NCBI GenBank assembly: GCA_035640155.1
Contig: DASQWR010000196.1
Span: 1 to 5,090 of the forward strand
Direction of reading: 5' to 3'
From: JALYQB01 sp035640155
Lineage (GTDB): Bacteria; Actinomycetota; Actinomycetes; Mycobacteriales; Pseudonocardiaceae
DNA: 5,090 bases
Shown: piece after piece, positions 1 to 4,494 of the stretch
Numbering within the stretch: position 1 is the stretch's first letter
Layout of the letters: every line of letters starts with the position of its first letter
Made by a program: the position numbers and the translations under genes
The notes under the pieces: model-generated
Databases searched by the model: none
Seen by the model: the letters and a program-made list of their open reading frames with translations, nothing else
What the model was told of the DNA's origin: nothing

Positions 1-178
1 TCGCCGAAGATCAGTCAGGCGGGCCGGGGTTCGGCTGCCGGTCATCCCTTCGCCGCTCGGGTGGCGGCATGAAGCGGTGCGGCTCCAGCAGGGCGGGATC
101 AATCAAGGGGGCGACCACGCCACCGTGGGGTGGGAGTCATGGCCCCGGCGATCGCGCGTCCTGCTGGTCCGAACCCGC
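1..178. other. Flank downstream of the IS110 transposase; no gene recognised
   Basis: This stretch follows the stop codon of the minus-strand IS110 transposase and should contain the right end of that element plus whatever it inserted into. I translated the minus strand for about the first 100 bases and found nothing I recognise, including no continuation of the tyrosine integrase seen at 4151-4329. IS110 elements lack long terminal inverted repeats, so the exact element end cannot be seen by eye. Confidence 0.4.
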
Positions 179-951
179 TCACGCGGCCCCGTGGGCCAGC
201 GCACGGATGTGGCCGTCGCGCAGGCTGTAGTAGACCAGGGTGAGCAGCTTGCGGGCCGGGGCGACCACCCCGATGTTGCGGCCCCGGTTCGCGATGATGC
301 GGGCCCGGTCGGCGGCCAGCTTGGTGCCGGCCGGAGTGCGTTGACAGGCCTCGATCGCCGCCCAGCGCACCAGGGTGGAGCCCTGTTTGGTGATCGGGCC
401 GCGGTGCACCGTGGTGTCGGACTCACGGTGGCGTGGGGTGAGCCCGGCCCAGCAGGTCAACTTCTCCGGGCGGGTGAAACGACTGATGTCGCCGATCTCC
501 GCGACGAAGATCGCGGCGAAGGTCCGGGGGCGATCCCACCGATCTGCTGGATCACCCGGTACCCGCGGTGGCCCGCCAACCGCCCGGCGATCATCCTCCG
601 GAAGGTCTCGACCTCGCCGTCGTAGCCATCGATCAGCTCGAGCAGCGAACTCACCCGCTGCCGATACACCAGATCCAGCGGTGCCTGGCGCAGCCACTGG
701 GCGCCGGCGGGACCGAACAGGTCCGAGACCTGCGGGAGCAGACTCCGTTTGGCCAACACCCCGTGGACCTGCGCCTTGAGCCCGGAGCGCAGCGCGACCA
801 GCTTCGCGCGGTGGCGCACCAGCTCACGCAGCTCCCGCTCCGCGGGGGAGGAGATGTAGGCCTCGGGCAGCCGACCCATCCGCAGCAGCTCCGCCAGATC
901 GGCGGCATCGCGGACATCGTTCTTGACCCGCCGGTAGCTGAACCCCTTGAT
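179..951 (-). pseudogene. IS110-family transposase, C-terminal part, cut off from its N-terminus and frameshifted
   Basis: This is the downstream part of a DEDD (RuvC-like) IS110-family transposase. It starts directly after the inserted block with I-K-G-F-S-Y-R-R-V-K-N-D-V-R-D-A-A-D, which holds the last two acidic catalytic residues (D98 and D101 of the reconstructed protein). A helical linker follows (MGRLPEAYISSPAER...), then the Tnp20/IS116-type domain: QQIGGIAP, then FAAIFVAEIGDISRF, CWAGLTPRHRESD, and T-K-Q-G-S-T with the expected catalytic serine. The reading frame changes in the C5 run at 526-530: the upstream part is read in one frame down to about 530 and the rest in another, as if one C were missing. 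The reconstructed protein is about 343 aa, slightly short for the family. The gene has no start of its own because its N-terminus lies at 3649-3933, beyond the inserted serine-recombinase element. It is therefore dead as it stands. The family call is firm; the frameshift could be a sequencing error. Confidence 0.88.
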
Positions 952-2591
952 CCCTACGAAGGGAACGCAGACGGTCTTGGGTTGACACCGAGCCGTCCTG
1001 ATCGGGCTCGGGGGTGGGGTTCGGCGGTTGGGGCGGGTTGTCAGGGTTGTCGTCGAGGGGAATCCGCAGCCGGATCTGGACGTGCCAGCCGGTGACGTGG
1101 ACTTCTTCGACGACGAGGCGGAGCAGGGTCTGTTTCTGGGTGAAGTTGAGGGTGTCGATCACGGCGAGGACGCGGGTGGCGAAGTCGCGGACGCGGTGGC
1201 GGAGCTGGTTGTCGCGGGTGAGTTCTTGGCGTTGCGCGGTGAGGCGTCGCGGCGTTGTTCGAGGCCGCGGCGGCGGTGCTCGACGTCGTTGGCGCGGCGC
1301 TGCAGGTCGGGGAGCTCGACGAGCCCGGCCTGGTAGAGGTCGACGAGGCGGCGGCGTTCGGCGTCGGTGGCGTCGAGCTTGCGGTCCAGGTGGGCCAGCT
1401 CGGCGGCGAGTAGCTCGTCGTCGGGGGCGGGGGCGCGCACGGCGAGTGCTTGTTCGCCGGCGGTGAGCACGTCGGGGCGCAGCAGCGCGGTGCGGACCTG
1501 GTCGAACACGAATTCGTCGAGGGCGTCGGAGCGGATGTTGCGTTCGGTGCAGCGCCGGTCGTCGCCGCCAGCCTTGATCGGGTCGTGGTTGCGGCAGTAG
1601 TAGTAGCGGTGCCAGGTGCCGTTGCGGCCGCGCATCTTGTGACAGTTCGTGCCGACGCCGCAGACCCCGCACTTGACCAGGCCGCGCAGCAGCCATTGCC
1701 CGGGTTCGGCGCGGCGCGGGCTCCACTGGCTGTTGTCGCGGGCGGCGCGGCGGGCCGCCTGGAAGGTCTGCTGGTCGAGGATCGCGGGCACCGCGATGGT
1801 GATCCAGTCCTCGCGGGGGCGGGGGACTTGCTTGCTGCGCCGCCCGGGGCGCGGGTCGGGGACGGCTTCGGTGCGGTTGAAGTAGACCCGGCCGATGTAG
1901 GCCTCGTTGCGCAGCAGCTTGCTCAGCGTGGAGGTGCTCCAGAGTCGGTCGCGGCCGGCCCGGGGCGATACCCCGTCGGCGGCCAGCCGGCGGATGATCT
2001 CGCGCAGCGAGTGCCCGCCGTGGGCGGCGTCGGCGAAGATCCGCCGGACGACCGCGGCCTCGGGTTCGAATACCTCGAGTCGTGCCGGGCCGTGGGCGTC
2101 ACGGGGCTGGCGCCGGTAGCGGTAGGGGGTGCGCCAGCCAGCACCTCCCCGGCGCGAGAGCGGAACAGCTTCCCGCGCCGGTACCGCTCGGCGATCTTCG
2201 CCCGCTCGTACTCGGCGATCACGCCCTGGACCTGGGTGAGCAGGCGGGCTTGCGGGTCGTCGTCGAGCGGTGGGGCGTCGGTGAACCGCACGCCGACCCC
2301 GTGGCGGGCCAGCTCGTCGAGCACGATGACCTGGTAGGCGTAGACCCGGGCGAGCCGGTCCGGGGACAGGCACCACACCCGCTCGAGCAGCCAGGCCTCC
2401 GCGGCGTCGCGCAGCGCGTCCAGCCCGGGTCGGTCCAGCCGGGCCCCGGAGTGCCCGTCGTCGCAGAACTCGGCGACCACCTCGTCGCCCTCGGCGCCGA
2501 CGCGTTCGCGCAGCACCGCGAGCTGGGACCCGATGGTGCCCCGGGCCTGCTGGCTCTCGGTGGACACCCGTGCATAGAGCGCGACCCTCAT
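824..2591 (-). pseudogene. Large serine recombinase (resolvase/recombinase/zinc-ribbon), two apparent frameshifts
   Basis: This is a site-specific DNA recombinase of the large serine type, which would cut at the element ends through a 5'-phosphoserine intermediate. The start ATG at 2591 overlaps the preceding stop (ATGA) and has GGGAG about eight bases upstream. The N-terminus VALYARVSTESQ carries the catalytic Ser10 and Arg8. LSPDRLAR supplies the active-site arginines and EYERAKIAER forms the long E helix. After a frameshift in the C5 run at 2125-2129 comes the Recombinase domain (YRYRRQPRD...EAAVVRRIF...SLREIIRRLAADG). Next are a zinc ribbon (KCGVCG...YYYC...DRRC) and a coiled coil (LAAELAHLDRKLDATDAERRRL). 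A second frameshift at about 1243-1256 leads to FATRVLAVIDTLNFTQKQTLLRLVVEEVHV and a proline-rich tail. Both shifts fit one missing base. The last frame has no stop inside the element and runs past the crossover into antisense IS110 DNA, ending at 824. Repaired, the protein has about 545 residues to the element end. The family is certain; whether the gene is truly broken is not. Confidence 0.85.
949..970 (-). repeat. Downstream end of the serine-recombinase element (attR-like, with inverted arm)
   Basis: On the minus strand the order is TGCGTTCC (969-962), seven bases, GG (954-953), then IS110 sequence GATCAAGG. The arm is the inverted partner of GGAACGCA at the other end (minus strand 3669-3662). 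The distance from arm to GG is seven bases at both ends. Confidence 0.65.
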
Positions 2592-2947
2592 CCGGGCAAC
2601 TCCCTGATCGTGTCGATGACCGTGGCGGCGGGCGCGGCTGGTGTGGTGTTGCGTCCGGCGCTTAGGAGCAGGGCGAACCCCGCTGCCAACGCGTCGAGCC
2701 GGGGATCGGCGTGCGGGCTCCAGGGCGGGCGCGCCGCGCCCACCAGCGCGGCATCGAAGACCGGCTCGGCGCTCGGGCAGGCGATCAGCCCGGGCAGGCC
2801 GCGGCGCGCGAACCGCGCGGCGACCAGGCTGTCCGGTGCGGCGCCGGTGGCCAGTACGTGCGCTCGCAACGCCTCGTAGTCGGCCTGCGCCGCCTCCCCG
2901 ACCGGCCAGAACCGGCGACCAGGCCAGACCAGCGCAGGGGTGCTCAC
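2588..2947 (-). CDS. Small protein resembling a shortened HTH copy, recombinase accessory candidate
   Basis: This is a 119-aa protein with no function I can name. It starts with GTG at 2947 inside a GTGA overlap with the upstream HTH gene and ends in an ATGA overlap with the recombinase start, so all three are probably translationally coupled. There is no Shine-Dalgarno of its own. Residues 14-55 align by eye with residues 39-92 of the upstream protein: F-W...DYEALRAHVL matches F-F...KYEMLRAHLL, and ARFARRGLPGLI matches AAFEQAGMSGLL. It lacks about a dozen residues that would form part of the helix-turn-helix in the other protein. The remainder is alanine/proline-rich with no transmembrane segment or signal peptide visible. 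I infer a diverged tandem duplicate that may pair with the HTH protein or the recombinase. The evidence that it is a real gene is the tight overlap on both sides and conserved-looking segments. Confidence 0.65.
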   Translation of the reverse strand: MSTPALVWPGRRFWPVGEAAQADYEALRAHVLATGAAPDSLVAARFARRGLPGLIACPSAEPVFDAALVGAARPPWSPHADPRLDALAAGFALLLSAGRNTTPAAPAATVIDTIRELPG

Positions 2948-3387
2948 CGCCGCCGGGCCCGTTCCACGGTGCGCCGGTGCAGCATCACCCCGAACCGGTC
3001 GGCGACCTCGGCGGCCAGCTCGGCACCGGACCGGGCCGGCGATGCGGCCTGCAGGAACTCCACGATCTCCGCGGTGAGCTTGACCGGGCCCCGCCGGCCG
3101 CGCTTATCGTCGAGCAGCCCGCTCATCCCGGCCTGCTCGAACGCCGCGGCGACCAGGTAGAACCCGGCCCGGGAGTAGCCGTGCGCGGCCGCGGCCGCGG
3201 TCACCGACACCCCGTCGAGCAGGTGCGCGCGCAGCATCTCGTACTTGACCTGCACCTTGTCCGCGGATAGGAAGAACCCGCCGGGCGCGAACAGCGGCGC
3301 GGTCACCGCGTCCGCCCGCGGATGCAGCAGCCCCTCGGCCTCCAACGCCCGCAGCCGGCTGGCCTGGCTCACCCGCCTCACCTCCAC
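2944..3387 (-). CDS. Double helix-turn-helix DNA-binding protein, first gene of the recombinase operon
   Basis: This protein of up to 147 aa looks like the DNA-binding half of an IS630/IS481-type transposase without any catalytic domain. The first HTH lies at about residues 48-92 (KYEMLRAHLLDGVSVTAAA, then HGYSRAGFYLVAAAFEQAGMSGLL). A basic linker DDKRGRRGPVKL follows, then a second winged-helix-like HTH at about 105-145 (SGAELAAEVADRFGVML, RRTVERA). Two starts are possible. GTG 3387 lies five bases after the predicted -10 box and could be leaderless. GTG 3372 has GGAGG at 3381-3385, eight bases upstream, and is equally good; the N-terminus would then be MSQASRLRALEAEG. The stop overlaps the next gene by 4 bases. 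The role is inferred: a repressor of the operon or an accessory factor that organises the recombination site, since repeated motifs lie just upstream (3426-3552). Confidence 0.75.
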   Translation of the reverse strand: MEVRRVSQASRLRALEAEGLLHPRADAVTAPLFAPGGFFLSADKVQVKYEMLRAHLLDGVSVTAAAAAHGYSRAGFYLVAAAFEQAGMSGLLDDKRGRRGPVKLTAEIVEFLQAASPARSGAELAAEVADRFGVMLHRRTVERARRR

Positions 3388-3392
3388 CGCGC

Positions 3393-3421
3393 ACGCTACG
3401 AGTAGTCACCCGCAGTGTCGA
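3393..3421 (-). promoter_or_regulatory. Predicted promoter of the HTH-recombinase operon
   Basis: On the minus strand TCGACA (3421-3416) and TAGCGT (3398-3393) are separated by exactly 17 bases. This matches the actinobacterial housekeeping pattern TTGACA/TANNNT with one mismatch in the -35. Transcription would begin at about 3387-3385, right at the first GTG of the HTH gene. Confidence 0.5.
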
Positions 3422-3425
3422 GTAT

Positions 3426-3552
3426 TTGCCGCCGCGCGTGTCGTCACCTTCGCCGATCTCACTGCGAGACTTGCCGATTTGCGGCAACGATGGCTGGAGA
3501 GGGAACCTTCGCGGCCCAGAACGCTAGACATTGCGGCAGTAACCACTAGACA
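3426..3552. repeat. Cluster of short direct and inverted repeats, candidate operator or recombinase sites
   Basis: The operon's upstream region holds several repeated words. CTAGACA occurs at 3524-3530 and 3546-3552 (22 bp apart, about two helical turns). TTGCGGCA occurs at 3479-3486 and 3531-3538 (52 bp, about five turns). TTGCCG at 3471-3476 faces CGGCAA at 3482-3487 as a perfect 6-bp inverted repeat, with another TTGCCG at 3426-3431. CAGAACGCT at 3517-3525 recurs at 3641-3649 and contains the GAACGC of the terminal arms. The same-face spacing suggests protein binding; this is inference. Confidence 0.4.
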
Positions 3553-3610
3553 CTCTGGCCCCCGAGGGCTCAACCCGCCGTGGCCGACGACGGTGCTGGG
3601 GATGCAAATA

Positions 3611-3638
3611 GAGCCCCTCCACGGGCTCCGGGGGAGCC
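3611..3638 (-). terminator. Terminator-like pair of competing hairpins inside the element's upstream end
   Basis: Read on the minus strand, GGCTCC-CCC-GGAGCC (3638-3624) and GAGCCC-GTGGAG-GGGCTC (3628-3611) are two perfect 6-bp stems sharing five bases, so only one can form. The second is followed by TATTTGC, a weak U-rich tail. The structure lies upstream of the operon promoter, where it would meet transcripts arriving from the IS110 promoter. It could act as an insulating terminator; the T tract is poor, so confidence is low. Confidence 0.3.
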
Positions 3639-3648
3639 AGCAGAACGC

Positions 3649-3933
3649 TCAGTTGCAGCTTTGCGTTCCGCCCATGCCCAACGGGTGCGCCAGATGCACC
3701 CGAGCCCCGGCCGCCTGCAACGCATCAACCGCCCAGTACCAGCCATAAGTCGCCTCCAGCACCACCTCCGGATCCGGGCCGGCCTTAGCCAGCTCCAACC
3801 CCAGCGCCACCGGGTCGTTGTCCAGCCGGACCCAGCCCAGCTGCTCGCCCTCCGGGGTCATCCGCACGATCACACTGCGCCGGCGGTGCAGATCGATACC
3901 CACGTACTGCCAGCCGTCGGACTCTGTGCTCAT
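3649..3933 (-). pseudogene. IS110-family transposase, N-terminal RuvC-like part, truncated by insertion
   Basis: This is the N-terminal catalytic part of the IS110 transposase whose remainder lies at 179-951. The start ATG at 3933 has a strong Shine-Dalgarno, AGGGAGG, five bases upstream (3939-3945). Residues 10-18, YVGIDLHRR, carry the first catalytic aspartate (D14), and VVLEATYGWYW carries the glutamate (E60). The family match ends at A-H-P-L-G (residue 86). After that the frame runs eight foreign codons into the inserted element and stops at 3649. The insertion thus separates D14/E60 from D98/D101, so no active nuclease can be made. Joining residue 85 to the downstream half through a GG crossover gives P-L-G-I-K-G-F, a normal-looking IS110 segment, which shows the two halves were one gene. 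Confidence 0.9.
3662..3683 (-). repeat. Upstream end of the serine-recombinase element (attL-like, with inverted arm)
   Basis: On the minus strand the order is IS110 sequence CCGTTG, core GG (3678-3677), seven bases CATGGGC, then the arm GGAACGCA (3669-3662). The arm is an exact 8-bp inverted copy of the one at 962-969. The base before the core (G here, A at the other end) and the base after it (C here, G there) differ between the ends, which confines the shared core to two bases in this alignment. Confidence 0.65.
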
Positions 3934-4068
3934 CGGGGCCTCCCTCGGCGTCGTGATTCATGACCAACCCGAGATGTACTCGGGGACCCACGAGGAGCGG
4001 GAGGCCCCGCTCCTTCATCGCATCAAGGATCGGCCGGAGGCTGACCTCGAAAGCGACCGTAGGTCCTT
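3934..4068 (-). ncRNA. IS110 5' noncoding end, candidate bridge-RNA region
   Basis: IS110-group elements encode a structured bridge RNA in the noncoding end before the transposase; this region holds that position. On the minus strand there is a perfect 8-bp hairpin GGAGCGGG-GCCT-CCCGCTCC (4013-3994) and a 6-bp hairpin CCCGAG-TACAT-CTCGGG (3984-3968). The transposase Shine-Dalgarno follows at 3945-3939. The length and structure fit, but I could not identify the target- and donor-binding loops because neither element end is known. The upstream limit is approximate. The hairpins are seen; the RNA is inferred from the family. Confidence 0.35.
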
Positions 4069-4092
4069 GACGCCGACGCCGACGCCGACGCC
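4069..4092. repeat. Four tandem copies of the hexamer GACGCC
   Basis: This is a perfect 4 x 6 bp tandem repeat between the IS110 5' end and the integrase fragment. It creates low-complexity translations in every frame (for example GVGVGV on the minus strand). It is probably slippage-derived; no function is evident. Confidence 0.75.
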
Positions 4093-4150
4093 GCGCGGCG
4101 CACGCTGTTCGAGGGCGGAGAGAAGGAGTTCGGCGGCTCCGGTGTTCGTC

Positions 4151-4329
4151 TCAAGATCCGGGTGGTCGGGTGCGTGCCCGCTGGGCGGCGGTCCGCGATG
4201 ACCCCCAGCGCTCGACCTTGTGGATGACACCATCGAGATCCCGGACCCGGCAGCGGGCCACCCACTGACCGTCCTTGCGGACGGCGGTGGTCGACCCGTG
4301 GTGCCCGAGGGGAGCGGGGGAGGGGCCAT
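4151..4329 (-). pseudogene. Tyrosine-type site-specific integrase, N-terminal fragment with frameshift
   Basis: This is the extreme N-terminus of what looks like a phage/ICE tyrosine integrase. The start ATG at 4329 has a perfect AGGAGG (4337-4342) seven bases upstream. The ATG frame gives MAPPPLP, but the recognisable segment PLGHHGSTTAVRKDGQWVAR, followed by CRVRDLDG and VERWGSSRTAAQRA, lies in the neighbouring frame. One base therefore seems to be missing in the C-rich stretch 4303-4325. This segment is the beta-stranded AP2-like arm-binding region that opens many actinobacterial integrases. Homology fades after RTAAQRA and the frame stops at 4151; no core-binding or catalytic R-H-R-Y domain follows before the IS110 end, nor is it found at 1-178. 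I infer truncation by the IS110 insertion or deletion. The assignment rests on a short segment recognised by eye. Confidence 0.55.
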
Positions 4330-4333
4330 CAGA

Positions 4334-4392
4334 ACCCCTCCTGGAGAGAATTTCCGCCGGATTTTCGGTGGGTTTGATCTTCCAGGAGGGGT
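4334..4392. repeat. Perfect 12-bp inverted repeat covering the integrase ribosome-binding site
   Basis: ACCCCTCCTGGA (4334-4345) and TCCAGGAGGGGT (4381-4392) are exact inverted copies separated by 35 bp. A weaker nested pair, CCGCCG and CGGTGG, lies inside. In the integrase mRNA the upstream arm would pair with the arm that holds AGGAGG and end four bases before the ATG, so the hairpin would hide the ribosome-binding site. As DNA it could instead be a dimer-binding or arm-type integrase site. Confidence 0.7.
4337..4342 (-). promoter_or_regulatory. Consensus Shine-Dalgarno of the integrase fragment
   Basis: AGGAGG on the minus strand, seven bases before ATG 4329. It decides the start of the integrase and shows that the upstream in-frame ATG at 4438 is not the real one. 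It lies wholly inside one arm of the 12-bp inverted repeat 4334-4392. Confidence 0.7.
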
Positions 4393-4481
4393 AGCAGAGG
4401 CCACCGTCAACGCTGTGACCTGCGGTGATTGGTGACAAGCTCTTCGACCCGTGTCCCGGTGCAGGGGTAGTCCCAAGTTGG

Positions 4482-4487
4482 TAACGT
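4482..4487 (+). promoter_or_regulatory. Predicted -10 box of a leaderless ATP-grasp transcript
   Basis: TAACGT fits TANNNT and ends seven bases before GTG 4495. This is the usual spacing between a -10 box and the transcription start in actinobacteria, which places the start at the GTG itself. No Shine-Dalgarno is present and no convincing -35 is seen. Confidence 0.45.
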
Positions 4488-4494
4488 CACTCTC

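Larger units (their letters stand above)
953..3676 (-). mobile_element. Large-serine-recombinase element nested in IS110
   Basis: This block of about 2.72 kb contains only a three-gene operon and its upstream control region, and it splits an IS110 transposase. The boundaries come from where the IS110 protein match stops (after codon 85 from 3933) and resumes (at 951). Each end shares the dinucleotide GG on the minus strand (953-954 and 3677-3678). Using it as the crossover restores an in-frame target and gives a symmetric circle junction. No target duplication beyond the 2 bp is seen, as expected of serine recombinases. I do not recognise a named element with this layout (double HTH, small HTH-like protein, recombinase). 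An alternative is a decayed prophage or integrative element reduced to its recombination module, but there is no cargo. Confidence 0.75.
179..4068 (-). mobile_element. IS110-family insertion sequence, interrupted by a nested element
   Basis: The limits given are the transposase stop and the approximate upstream edge of the structured noncoding end; the true ends cannot be read by eye. The element runs on the minus strand: structured 5' noncoding region (3934 to about 4068), the transposase N-terminus, a 2.72-kb inserted block, then the transposase C-terminus. IS110 elements move as circles through an RNA-guided recombinase. This copy lacks an intact recombinase, although its putative guide-RNA region appears complete. 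Confidence 0.7.

Noticed and set aside
1..178. Continuation of the tyrosine integrase beyond the IS110 element
   Set aside because: Minus-strand translations of the first hundred or so bases do not resemble integrase domains and contain stops.
824..1726. The 300-codon minus-strand frame as an independent arginine-rich protein
   Set aside because: Only its middle part (about 955-1250) is meaningful, as the C-terminus of the frameshifted recombinase. The arginine/proline-rich beginning is the wrong frame of the zinc-ribbon and coiled-coil region.
2121..2135. Programmed -1 ribosomal frameshift in the recombinase
   Set aside because: The C5 run is slippery, but the flanking bases do not form a proper X-XXY-YYZ heptamer and no obvious downstream pseudoknot was identified. 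Other genes in the window have the same kind of shift, which favours missing bases.
1014..2879. Long plus-strand reading frames opposite the recombinase (1014-1466, 1450-2337, 2082-2879)
   Set aside because: They are antisense shadows caused by high GC. The translations are low-complexity Gly/Ala/Arg-rich, with no domain pattern, while the minus strand encodes clear recombinase motifs.
2641..3270. Plus-strand frames over the two HTH genes
   Set aside because: Composition is Arg/Pro/Gly-rich without motifs; the minus strand has overlapping coupled genes in the same place.
951..3675. AT instead of GG as the crossover of the nested element
   Set aside because: AT (3674-3675 with 950-951) also restores the IS110 frame but leaves the inverted arms 4 and 10 bases from the core, whereas GG leaves 7 and 7. 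GG is preferred but AT is not formally excluded.
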